From: CAZZIZ01 sp964654535
GTDB lineage: Bacteria; Bacteroidota; Bacteroidia; Chitinophagales; UBA2359
Direction: 5' to 3'
Length of the DNA stretch: 44,340 nucleotides
Assembly (NCBI GenBank): GCA_964654535.1
Contig: CAZZIZ010000005.1
Span: 1 to 44,340 of the forward strand
Every line of letters starts with the position of its first letter. Position 1 is the stretch's first letter. Positions 15,444-23,843 of the stretch are shown piece after piece. Both the position numbers and the translations under genes were made by a program. The notes below the pieces were generated by a model. The model searched no databases. It saw only the letters and a program-made list of their open reading frames with translations, and was not told the DNA's origin.

Positions 15444-18287
15444 CTACGGTAACTGCTCCAAAATAGGATAAGTTGTTTGGAAACTCGAATTTAATGAATT
15501 TGTAAAAACAGCTTGGGTTACAGATAGAATATCTGAACCTGAGCCCTGATAAACAACTTCCCCGTCCATATTGTAATCTCCTTGGTCATATCCTGCATAC
15601 GGGAAGGATAATTGGAAATTGGGGTTGTTTGGATTAGAAAAAACGGCTTGAGTAATGCTTAATAAGTCTGACCCAGAGCCCTGGTAGACTACCTGGTCAT
15701 CCATATTTCCATTTCCAGGCCACATTGTTCTTTTAGCTCCTGAATCGTTCATTGCATTGGTTCCGAAAACACTATTAGCGCTATTGGTAAAATCGAACAT
15801 AGCGTTTTGACCAGAACTGAAGTCTATCGGTTCAGCGCTCATTATTCCCAAGTGATTACGGTGCCTAACAGCAACGTAATACTCGTCATAGACAAACTGC
15901 CCATCGAATGACGGAGCAAAAATTCCATCAGTAGTTACAATATTGCCATCTCTTTGAATGAGTGCTGACCTCGTTGCTAGTACGACGGTCGGATCATCTT
16001 TGTCTCTTAGTTCTAAGAATACCCAATCAACAATGGCATTTGCGCCACCGGTATTAAGCACGCTTTGGTTAATGGTTTCTCCACCACCTCCTCCTACGTG
16101 GGTAAATCCTAATGCGGTATAAGGTTCTGTTAATGGTATCAACCCTTGTGTACGTAAGTCATCGCTCATAAGATTTCCACCAGTTGTATTACTACCACCT
16201 AACATAGACGCCGCAACAACGGTAATGTTTCCTAACGTTGGTCCACAAGGATCACAAGGGCCTCCGCAGTCTATTCCTTCTTCTCCTTGGTTTTGAATAC
16301 CATCTTCACAAGACTCAGCTGCGATACATTCTATGTCTAAATCCCAACCTCCATTGGTCACAAAAACGTCGGAGAAAAACCTAAGCGTTAAACAGTTTCC
16401 TAATCCGGTTGCACTAAAGGTTGCCGGAGCTACCAAGTTGTTTGATGCAATGGCGGCAGTTTGTCCACTACTTGAATTTTCGCCACAGAAGTTTCCAATA
16501 AGTGGGGCACTCGTGCTGTTTCCATCATATAGAAAGAACATATCCCAACAACCTGTTCCGTTCGTACTAGAACCAACTGAATTTGCAACTTCAACATCAA
16601 AATAATTAAAGGTAACGCTCAGTTGTTCTGTTGGGTCAGGACAGATAGTCCAAACCATATCTTCATTATTACTATATCCATTGTTGGGTCCACCAGAGTC
16701 GTATGTGGTTTGATCGCACTCCCAACAAGGATTACATTTTGTTCCACCACAGTCTATTCCAGTTTCATCTCCATTTTGAATGCCATCGGAACAATCTAAG
16801 CACGAGTCATCAGGAGTAGTTGCACTAGGGTCAAAGTTGTGTGCATTGGTATCGACGCATCCGAAAGAGCAAGCTCCACAGTTTTGTGAACCTCCACAGT
16901 CAACACCGATTTCATCACCATTCCAAATACCATCGTTGCAGTTAGGTGTATTGCAGTTACCGGTTTGACAAGGCGCGTTATTAAATCTTGAGTTAATCAG
17001 GGCTGAAGGAAGTGGACCAAATCCTTCATTAAAATCAATACCAACTCCTCCAACTAAATGGCAGTAACTCATTATTGTTCCACCTGCTGGAATAATTGGA
17101 TTGTTTGAATCATAACAACTGCCTTCCGGAAATCCTGCTTGGCTGCCGCAGTCATCGATTTGACTGCCGTTCCATCCGCAATTGTGCGAGTGAGGCGAAC
17201 CCATGTTGTGTCCCATCTCGTGAGCCACAACATTGACTGTCCAGGAATAAGTAGGAAAGGCTTGCACGTTGGAAGATAGACTAGCACTCACAGCGTGAGG
17301 TGAGCCATTAGAACAAAGTACATCTAGATAAGCAACTCCACCTCCCAGGCCTCTGCCAGAGTGAAAATGGGCTAATCTTCCGTCGTAGTTGTTTACATTG
17401 TTGTTTGAGAATTGACCTAATACAGCACTCGTACTTGTGAGCGAAACATAAGGATCGGGGCCAGAGTAAACCAACATACTACTGATGGCTACATCGATTC
17501 CGTCATTGAAATAAATAGTTTCTACTTCGTTCCAAATACTTCCTAGCCAATTTACAGTATTGGCCATGTTACTTCCATTGTCTTGATAGGCATCGAAGTC
17601 GACTACTGCATAAACTTCGACGCAAGAACCGACAGCCGCTTTTTCCTCTAACTCAATGCTAGGCTTTTCAATATCCTGTCCTTGAAATCCGCTGGTGTCG
17701 GTATGACAGTCGAATTCGTTTTCGATTAAAATATCTCTGTCGTTATAATGTATGTAGAGTCCTGGTTCACTTTCTTGTATTACATGGTTTCCTCCACCAA
17801 TAGAGTACATAATTCTTAAACCGTCTTTATCTATTCCTAGCATAGCGATGGAATTCGGAATTCCGTCGACATATCCTCGATAGTAAACGCCACCAGGAAC
17901 GTGGTCTACAATTTCTTTCTCTACCGTTTCATTAGTTTGTCGTAAAGTGAAATCGCTTGTAAACGGATCAGCTCTATAAAACTTTAACTTGATGGTTGTT
18001 TCGTCAGTAGGAACTACAAAGTCTAGATAGATCGAACGTGTTTGAAGCATCGTTTCTTCAAAACGCCTTTCTAATCTTATTGTACTAAAATCGCTTAAGT
18101 GGCCATTGTGCTTGTCTAGTAACTTGAATGAGTTTACCGAAGTGAATGGATTCACTTCTTGAATTTTATTATCACCCAATTCTGAATGATAATACTGATA
18201 AAGTCTGTTTCCTGTATTCTGCGCTATAGCAGCACAAAATATAAAAGCACATAAAAATGTAAATGCCCCCCGTATGAATAAATGCAT
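15444..18287 (-). CDS. Secreted M12B/reprolysin-like zinc metalloprotease with CUB-like domain
   Basis: A 947-residue exported protease. I place the start at ATG 18287 because it begins a proper signal peptide (MHLFIRGAFTFLCAFIFCAA); the frame stays open 66 bases further up. The propeptide-like N-terminus is followed by a zinc site HEMGHNMGSPH at residues 356-366 and the Met-turn GGTIMSYCH, as in metzincins of the M12B/M84 type. Three DGIxNxxExGxDCGG Cys-rich motifs flank a CUB-like segment (NYFDVE, CWDMFFLYDG, LTLRFFSD). The tail is the DWVFLELRD module and two YQGSGSD repeats, closely matching the M43 protein downstream. Two proteases of different catalytic families thus carry nearly the same C-terminal half, which indicates domain transfer between neighbours. 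Confidence 0.92.
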   Translation of the reverse strand: MHLFIRGAFTFLCAFIFCAAIAQNTGNRLYQYYHSELGDNKIQEVNPFTSVNSFKLLDKHNGHLSDFSTIRLERRFEETMLQTRSIYLDFVVPTDETTIKLKFYRADPFTSDFTLRQTNETVEKEIVDHVPGGVYYRGYVDGIPNSIAMLGIDKDGLRIMYSIGGGNHVIQESEPGLYIHYNDRDILIENEFDCHTDTSGFQGQDIEKPSIELEEKAAVGSCVEVYAVVDFDAYQDNGSNMANTVNWLGSIWNEVETIYFNDGIDVAISSMLVYSGPDPYVSLTSTSAVLGQFSNNNVNNYDGRLAHFHSGRGLGGGVAYLDVLCSNGSPHAVSASLSSNVQAFPTYSWTVNVVAHEMGHNMGSPHSHNCGWNGSQIDDCGSQAGFPEGSCYDSNNPIIPAGGTIMSYCHLVGGVGIDFNEGFGPLPSALINSRFNNAPCQTGNCNTPNCNDGIWNGDEIGVDCGGSQNCGACSFGCVDTNAHNFDPSATTPDDSCLDCSDGIQNGDETGIDCGGTKCNPCWECDQTTYDSGGPNNGYSNNEDMVWTICPDPTEQLSVTFNYFDVEVANSVGSSTNGTGCWDMFFLYDGNSTSAPLIGNFCGENSSSGQTAAIASNNLVAPATFSATGLGNCLTLRFFSDVFVTNGGWDLDIECIAAESCEDGIQNQGEEGIDCGGPCDPCGPTLGNITVVAASMLGGSNTTGGNLMSDDLRTQGLIPLTEPYTALGFTHVGGGGGETINQSVLNTGGANAIVDWVFLELRDKDDPTVVLATRSALIQRDGNIVTTDGIFAPSFDGQFVYDEYYVAVRHRNHLGIMSAEPIDFSSGQNAMFDFTNSANSVFGTNAMNDSGAKRTMWPGNGNMDDQVVYQGSGSDLLSITQAVFSNPNNPNFQLSFPYAGYDQGDYNMDGEVVYQGSGSDILSVTQAVFTNSLNSSFQTTYPILEQLP

Positions 18288-18465
18288 AATCGCGATTCTC
18301 TCTCTTAAATGTAGCAGTCCCCTGATTGCTAGGTTTAAGTTAATGCATACCAAGGACTTAAATCCTTGCTTATGAGGGCTTCATTGCAAATTCTGGGCGT
18401 TTTAGCAGAATTCAGACGTTTTTCGAAAACCAGCTCGAGTTACCCACAGTAATAAAAAGGAATTG

Positions 18466-20298
18466 TCAATTGCGGATGCGGAGTACGAGCTCTGTACGGC
18501 GATTTCTTGAGTAAGCGCGCTCGGTATTGTCGCTAATCAGCGGGTCTGTTTTGCCTTTACCTAGAAAGGACATACGATTTGTTGGGACTCCTCTGGTCTC
18601 AAGCTTCCTAAAAGTGCATCTCGCACGTATTCCTGACAATGAAATTCCTGTCTCGTCTTGGTACTTGCCTTGGTAGACGTCGGATTCGTCATCAGAGATA
18701 TGACCAAATATTTCTAGATGAATATCGTCGCAGGTAGCCATTAGCTTGGCAATGTTATCTAGCGAAGGAAATGCTGTGCGATCCATGTGAGCAGCGCCCG
18801 TTTTGAACATCGTATCGTACCACTGAAACTTAGCGGGCAGTTTACAATCTGCATCAACTATACAATTCGCGAGGCTGGCTTCAATCGTTCCCAATCGAAA
18901 ATCTAAATCATCGATTTTACAGATAGGAAGATCTTCCGTTTCTTCTTCTTCTTGCTCCTGAATGACGATGGTACTTTCTTGCTCTGGTTCTTCAGGAGTC
19001 GGCGCAAGTTTTGTTTCAGAGACGATAGGTGGTTCAGGTGGAGTTATACCACTTTCGCAACCTTGCCACCAAAACAAAAATGGTATGACACAAAGGCCGA
19101 TAAGCAAAGGCCACCAAGGAAGGCTGGTACTACTTCGTTCGGAAACTACAGTTTCTAATGGCTCAGGATCGGCGAAGCTTTTAGCGATTACCGGTTCCGC
19201 AACTACTACTTTTCTTTTTTCAGCTTTCTCTTCGATTTCCTTGTCTATTCGTATACGTTCTTGCGCTTCCTTTTCTCTTAGCTCTCGGAGACGCATCATT
19301 TCTTTTTCTTCCTGCTCGCGTCTTTCTCGAATTGCTTCCTCTTCGCGACGCCTTTCCATAACGCGCATTTCATCTTCAATGCGCTCTTGTCTTAGCTTTT
19401 CACGGTCTCCCTGAACGCGCTCGTATTCTTCGCTCGATACGTCTAAAGGTTCGTTAACCGCAAGCCCTGCGCCAGTTTCGCCTGCACGATTCGCTGCATT
19501 TGAGGTAAGGTCCGCTCCCATCTTTCGGCGAACCATTGTTGCAGACATAAGTATTCCGCCTAGCAAAGCTGAGCCGATTCCAATGCGTGAGTCTTTGCCT
19601 CTTATCCAATCAAAGGCGTTCATCATTTCATTTTCACTGAAATGAATAGGGCTTCTAGCTATTTCCGTTTGGGGATCTGATTTGAGACAAAAGAAATACT
19701 CTTCTCCGTTTTCGTTTTCACCTCTAAACCATTTGGAATCATCTTGAGCTAATTTTACAAGCTCTTCGATTCCTTTATTTCTGCTGTCTTCGTGATTGTA
19801 TGCTTGGCTCCTCAGAAACGGTTTTCCGTTGGCGTCGTTGTAGGAAAAGAAAAAATGACCGTCTTTTTCAAAACGATTAAAACCTTCGCTGCCAATGTAA
19901 GCAGGAGCAGGAAGGTATTTGTCTGCTGCGCTTTTTACACTGGTTTCTCCGTTTCGTCCAGCGATTATGTCAAGCATACGATCCATTTCACTTTGCGAAT
20001 TGAAGGTTCGACTTTTGGCGAGTTCTTGATTACCTGAACCTCTTAAACTGAGAAATGGATTACCACTGGCATCGACTAGCCCTTTATATCTTTCACGTTG
20101 TTCTAGGTTTTTCTTGACGTCGTTGATGCCGCGAAGTCGGTCGGCAGCCGAGACAAATGCTTGACTATAGAGCAATACTTCGCCCGATTCGCGGTAAGTG
20201 AAGTAGAACTTACCACCGTCTGAAAAGGTGTCAAAGCCATCTGGTCCGGCAGCACTATGTTTCTTGTAAAAACTGAGCTCCCTATAACGGTCGTGCAT
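18466..20298 (-). CDS. DUF1508 (YegP)-repeat, coiled-coil, OmpA-domain membrane protein
   Basis: A 610-residue protein without a signal peptide. Residues about 1-230 contain four YegP/DUF1508-like units, two with GKFYFTYRESG or GHFFFSYNDANG strands followed by SQAF or SQAY helices. Residues about 290-365 are a highly charged Glu/Arg coiled coil. A single membrane segment, WWPLLIGLCVIPFLFWW, lies near residues 390-410. An acidic linker leads to a C-terminal OmpA/MotB-like domain (about 490-610) with GHISDDESD and the RNRRTELVLR end motif. The order suggests a cytoplasmic N-terminus, one inner-membrane crossing and a periplasmic peptidoglycan-binding domain. It stands alone on the minus strand. 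DUF1508 function is unknown in detail; the fusion is unusual. Confidence 0.85.
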   Translation of the reverse strand: MHDRYRELSFYKKHSAAGPDGFDTFSDGGKFYFTYRESGEVLLYSQAFVSAADRLRGINDVKKNLEQRERYKGLVDASGNPFLSLRGSGNQELAKSRTFNSQSEMDRMLDIIAGRNGETSVKSAADKYLPAPAYIGSEGFNRFEKDGHFFFSYNDANGKPFLRSQAYNHEDSRNKGIEELVKLAQDDSKWFRGENENGEEYFFCLKSDPQTEIARSPIHFSENEMMNAFDWIRGKDSRIGIGSALLGGILMSATMVRRKMGADLTSNAANRAGETGAGLAVNEPLDVSSEEYERVQGDREKLRQERIEDEMRVMERRREEEAIRERREQEEKEMMRLRELREKEAQERIRIDKEIEEKAEKRKVVVAEPVIAKSFADPEPLETVVSERSSTSLPWWPLLIGLCVIPFLFWWQGCESGITPPEPPIVSETKLAPTPEEPEQESTIVIQEQEEEETEDLPICKIDDLDFRLGTIEASLANCIVDADCKLPAKFQWYDTMFKTGAAHMDRTAFPSLDNIAKLMATCDDIHLEIFGHISDDESDVYQGKYQDETGISLSGIRARCTFRKLETRGVPTNRMSFLGKGKTDPLISDNTERAYSRNRRTELVLRIRN

Positions 20299-20727
20299 TA
20301 CGCATTGGTTTTCCTTTGGCGAGGATAACCTTGTAACTGAGGGAATTACGTGGCTAATTTAGCATGTTTGCTATGAACCATGTGGGAGTTATCCAACATC
20401 AAAGGATATGCATCATTGCCTTTTCCACAGATCCATAAGTGAGATGTTTATTAAAGCCGTGATTTAGTGTTAGTTACAGAAACAATTCGAGCTTTTAGGC
20501 AGGATAAGGAGCAAAGTGTTTTTCGTCTTGTGTTGACTATTTGATACGAAGTTGTTTAAGTCTTGGTTACGGGATAAAGGCCTATATCTGCAAACACATA
20601 AAGCAGTGCTAATTAGTCCAGTAAAAACTCCATATTCATTTAAGTGATTAAACCTCCAATTTACACAGCGCTAAGCCTCCCACAAACTATCCCTTAAGCA
20701 TAGTGGGGAATTGGTAACTAGGCCAGA
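20299..20727. other. Non-coding stretch upstream of the OmpA-fusion gene
   Basis: About 430 bases with no credible coding frame, tRNA or repeat copy that I can find. It must contain the promoter of the minus-strand gene starting at 20298. I found no exact TAnnTTTG box on that strand; TATCCTTTG near 20395-20405 (minus strand) is one base too long between the two halves. Confidence 0.5.
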
Positions 20728-20762
20728 ATAAAAAATGCCTATCCGACGCATCGAATAGGCAT
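20728..20762 (-). terminator. Rho-independent terminator of the 57-residue gene
   Basis: On the minus strand an 8-bp stem, ATGCCTAT with ATAGGCAT (20755-20762 and 20735-20742), with a 12-base loop is followed by TTTTTA. It lies 21 bases after the stop of the small gene at 20784, which supports that gene being real. Confidence 0.8.
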
Positions 20763-20783
20763 GAATTCCAAATTTGAGGAAAC

Positions 20784-20957
20784 TTATTTTAAGCGCTCAG
20801 CATCGACTTTGCTTAGTACTCTCCAGCACTCGTGCTCGCCTGCTTTTGACTTAGTTACTGCGAAGAAACGTGTGCCTTTCTGGCGCACTTCATACTCAGT
20901 AGCTTCGAATTTCTCTTTGGTTTTAACGTCGTAAAAACTTAATGCTTCTTTTGCCAT
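20784..20957 (-). CDS. Small conserved-type hypothetical protein, 57 residues
   Basis: A short ORF starting with ATG at 20957 (MAKEALSFYDVKTKEKFEA) and ending ...VLSKVDAERLK before TAA at 20784. The composition (alternating charged and aromatic residues, FFAVTKSKAGEHECWRV) is that of a compact soluble beta protein rather than random sequence. The A/T-rich leader and the good terminator just downstream support expression as its own unit. I recall similar small proteins in Bacteroidota but cannot name a family or function. Confidence 0.8.
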   Translation of the reverse strand: MAKEALSFYDVKTKEKFEATEYEVRQKGTRFFAVTKSKAGEHECWRVLSKVDAERLK

Positions 20958-21155
20958 TTCTATTTAATTTTGAATTTGAACACCCGCAATATAAGCTGAT
21001 ATACAAGGCAAATCCATACTGTTGATGGATTGTGAATAACAGAGATTGTTTTATTGTTTATAAGCATCTGATTATCAATAGGTTGCCAAAACTTAAATTT
21101 CTCTTTTTAGGCGACTTTATGGCATTTTCGGCTCGCGGAGGCCTAATTTAGCAGC

Positions 21156-22010
21156 TTGAAACACGCTTTTACGATTGATTTGGAGGACTGGTATCAAGGC
21201 ATTGAACTCCCTCTAAGTGCCTGGGAAGGTAAGGAAAACAGGATAGAAATAGGCTTAAATAAGGTGCTGTCTTTACTTGAACGCTTTGAAACCAAGGCAA
21301 CATTTTTTACACTTGGATGGATTGCCGATAAGTATCCTTTCATAATTAAACGTGTTGCCGACGCTGGACACGAGATAGCTTGTCACAGCTTTAATCACGA
21401 AAAGGTTTACGATCAGACGCCTGCTACTTTCAAAGCGGACATTGCCAAAGCCAAGGATCTTTTAGAACAGGTTTCTGGTCAGCAAGTAAGGGGCTTTCGT
21501 GCACCCTATTTCAGTGTAACAAAAAAGAGCATTTGGGCGCTCGAAATTTTGAAGGAACTGGGCTTTGAATATGATTGTTCCATCTCGCCTATTGTTACTT
21601 GGAGATATGGTATTGCTGGCAGTCCGAATCATATTTACCGAATTGAAGAATTCGATTTGATTGAGTTTCCTCTGACCGATTTCAGCTTTATGACGCGTAA
21701 ATGGGGAACTGGTGGAGCCTATTTCCGCATATTCCCTTATGCTGCTTTCAAAAAGGCGGTTTTGAAGTACGAGAAAAATGAACAATCGTTTATGTTTTAT
21801 GCGCATCCTTGGGAATTCGACCCCGAGCACCCGCGTGTAAGGATGGAGCGCAAGGCTCAGTTCACCCATTACCATAACTTGCGCAAAATGGAAAAGCGAA
21901 CGGAACGAATGTTGAGTGAGTTTAAGTTTGACACCGTTCAGGAAATTCTGGCTGCGCCGGCGCAGCAGGAATCGTTTGCCTCTCTCCGTATTGAAGACTT
22001 GATAGCTTAA
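21156..22010 (+). CDS. Polysaccharide deacetylase (NodB/CE4 fold, DUF3473 type)
   Basis: A 284-residue enzyme of the CE4 family, which removes N- or O-acetyl groups from polysaccharides. The N-terminal TIDLEDWYQ holds the catalytic and metal-binding Asp, HEIACHSFNH is the H-xxx-H metal motif, and RAPYFSVT is the conserved Arg-Pro step. The C-terminal AHPWEFDPEHPR is typical of the exopolysaccharide-linked DUF3473 subgroup. There is no signal peptide, so it acts in the cytoplasm. The start is a TTG at 21156, giving the usual N-terminus of the family (MKHAFTIDLEDW). It is the first gene of a four-gene cassette with gaps of four bases or overlaps, pointing to cell-surface glycan assembly. Confidence 0.92.
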   Translation: MKHAFTIDLEDWYQGIELPLSAWEGKENRIEIGLNKVLSLLERFETKATFFTLGWIADKYPFIIKRVADAGHEIACHSFNHEKVYDQTPATFKADIAKAKDLLEQVSGQQVRGFRAPYFSVTKKSIWALEILKELGFEYDCSISPIVTWRYGIAGSPNHIYRIEEFDLIEFPLTDFSFMTRKWGTGGAYFRIFPYAAFKKAVLKYEKNEQSFMFYAHPWEFDPEHPRVRMERKAQFTHYHNLRKMEKRTERMLSEFKFDTVQEILAAPAQQESFASLRIEDLIA

Positions 22011-22014
22011 TGCA

Positions 22015-23178
22015 TTGAATCAAAAACCGAAGGTACTGCATACATTGACCTGGCTTGCGCCAGGAGGGGGAGTCGATATAAGTGTGGCTAAGACCATAGA
22101 CTTGCTCAGTGACAAATATGAGTTTCATTTGGTTCACGGGCGGGTGGTGAATGAAAATGTGCTCACCAAGATGAAGGGCTTAAAGCGCATTGTTTGCAGA
22201 TCGATGTATCGAGAAATAAAACCTTTAAGTGATCTGCGTGCCTTATGGTGGTTGTACAGACATATCAAAAAAGAGGGCTACGACATAGTTCATACGCACG
22301 AGGCGAAGGCTAGTGTTTTAACCCGCCTGGCTGCGAAATGGGCTGGGGTTCCTATTATCATTTTTGGTTTGGAAGGCGTAACCTATAACGACCCGATGAG
22401 CAATTGGCGCAGAAATTTTTATATCTGGGTGGAGCGCTTAACGATAGGAACTAACGATATGATCGTTGCCGTTGGTCAAGAAACAATTGATGCTTATCAC
22501 AATGAGGGTATTGGCAATCATATTCCCTACAAGGTGATTTACGCTGGTGTGGAGATGGATCCATTTGTAAAGGACGTTTTGTCGGAAGATGAGCGAGAGG
22601 CGAAAAGACAGGAATTGGGGTACAAGGCAGATGACGTAGTTTGGATAAACGTTGGGCGATTCTCAAGCAGCAAAGCTCAGAGATACTCCATAGAGGCATT
22701 GGCTAAAGTATCACTTGAGGTACCGGAGGTTAAACTTCTGCTAATAGGTGAAGGCGAGTGTATGGATGATTGCAAAGCACTGGCTGCGGAACTCGGAGTG
22801 GCAGACAAGGTTCAGTTTTATGGTTACTCTACTGAAGTCCCTGCTTTACTTCAAGCGGCTGACCTTTTCGTAATGACGTCTCTTCGCGAGGGATTGCCTC
22901 GAGTGGTAGTCGAAGCTTCTATGGCAAAACTACCAACTTGCACCTTTCAAGTTGAGGGTGTTCGTGAAGTTATTACTGATGCTAAGAACGGCTATATTGT
23001 TGCCTCGCCGGATGTGGACGCTTTAGCTCAAAAGCTGACTCAACTTAGCAGAAACGGTGCCTTGCGCCTGCAATTTGGCCAAGCAGCTTACGATTTTTGT
23101 CATGAACGTTGGGATGCGGATAAAACTATTGGCGAATTAGACGAGATTTATAAATCTTGTCTTAGTAAACTAAAGTAA
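22015..23178 (+). CDS. Glycosyltransferase family 4 (GT-B fold)
   Basis: A 387-residue retaining glycosyltransferase. The N-terminal half has LAPGGGVDISVAKTIDLL, the Gly-rich acceptor loop usual in GT4, and HTHEAKASVLTRLAAKWAG. The C-terminal half has INVGRFSSSKAQRYSIEAL and LLIGEGE, then the nucleotide-sugar signature EGLPRVVVEASMA. Start is TTG at 22015, four bases after the deacetylase stop; its stop overlaps the methyltransferase start by one base (TAATG). The sugar donor and acceptor cannot be read from sequence. Context suggests a surface polysaccharide or glycolipid. Confidence 0.93.
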   Translation: MNQKPKVLHTLTWLAPGGGVDISVAKTIDLLSDKYEFHLVHGRVVNENVLTKMKGLKRIVCRSMYREIKPLSDLRALWWLYRHIKKEGYDIVHTHEAKASVLTRLAAKWAGVPIIIFGLEGVTYNDPMSNWRRNFYIWVERLTIGTNDMIVAVGQETIDAYHNEGIGNHIPYKVIYAGVEMDPFVKDVLSEDEREAKRQELGYKADDVVWINVGRFSSSKAQRYSIEALAKVSLEVPEVKLLLIGEGECMDDCKALAAELGVADKVQFYGYSTEVPALLQAADLFVMTSLREGLPRVVVEASMAKLPTCTFQVEGVREVITDAKNGYIVASPDVDALAQKLTQLSRNGALRLQFGQAAYDFCHERWDADKTIGELDEIYKSCLSKLK

Positions 23179-23843
23179 TGAGTAACGAAACAAAAGAAGT
23201 AAAGGATTTTTTTCACGGTTATGCCAGTGATTTTGACTCTATTTATGGCCACGAAGAGAAGCGTGGGTTCTTGGGAAAGTGGATTGACCGAAATACGCGT
23301 CAGACCATGTTCAAACGTTTTGAAAAAACATTGGAGCATACTGCGAACCCGGCGATTAAATCAGTGCTTGACGTGGGTTGCGGTGGCGGTCGGTACGTGG
23401 TTGAGTTTTTGAAACAAGGCAAAGAAGTGCTAGGACTAGATTTTGCACAGGGAATGTTAGACATTGCCGAAAGAAGAGTAAACGATTTTGGTTTCGAAAA
23501 TCCGAACGTTAAGTGGGTTACTTCTGGCTACATGGAATACGAACCAACTAAGCAATACGACGCGGCTTGTTTAATGGGTTTCTTCGATTATATCGAAGAG
23601 CCATTGCCACTACTCAAGAAATTAGAAAAAGACATCAGCAAAGAAATTTACGGAAGCTTTCCTAAGAGCGAGCACTGGCTGGCTGGTCAAAGACGCATCC
23701 GTTATAAAATGCGCAACTGTCCATTGTACTTGTATTCTCGTAAGGATTTAGAAAAGTTAATGAACGACGCAGGCTGGGCTGGCAAATACGAAATACACGA
23801 TTACACGCGAGACCTCTTCGTTCGCGTGGTCTTAGACAAATAA
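23178..23843 (+). CDS. SAM-dependent class I methyltransferase
   Basis: A 221-residue protein with a Rossmann methyltransferase core: motif I VLDVGCGGGRYVVEFLKQG (SAM binding), then VLGLDFAQGMLDIAERR (acidic ribose-binding residue), and a YDAACLMGFFDYIEEP motif IV/post region. The ATG overlaps the preceding GT4 stop, and its own stop overlaps the sulfatase ATG by one base, so translation is likely coupled across the cassette. It probably methylates a sugar, lipid or O-linked product of the pathway, but the acceptor is not identifiable. Confidence 0.9.
   Translation: MSNETKEVKDFFHGYASDFDSIYGHEEKRGFLGKWIDRNTRQTMFKRFEKTLEHTANPAIKSVLDVGCGGGRYVVEFLKQGKEVLGLDFAQGMLDIAERRVNDFGFENPNVKWVTSGYMEYEPTKQYDAACLMGFFDYIEEPLPLLKKLEKDISKEIYGSFPKSEHWLAGQRRIRYKMRNCPLYLYSRKDLEKLMNDAGWAGKYEIHDYTRDLFVRVVLDK

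Noticed and set aside
18962..19414. 150-codon plus-strand, Ser-rich frame
   Set aside because: It lies opposite the Glu/Arg coiled coil of the OmpA-fusion gene; the Ser-rich composition is what the reverse of GAA/CGC-type codons produces.
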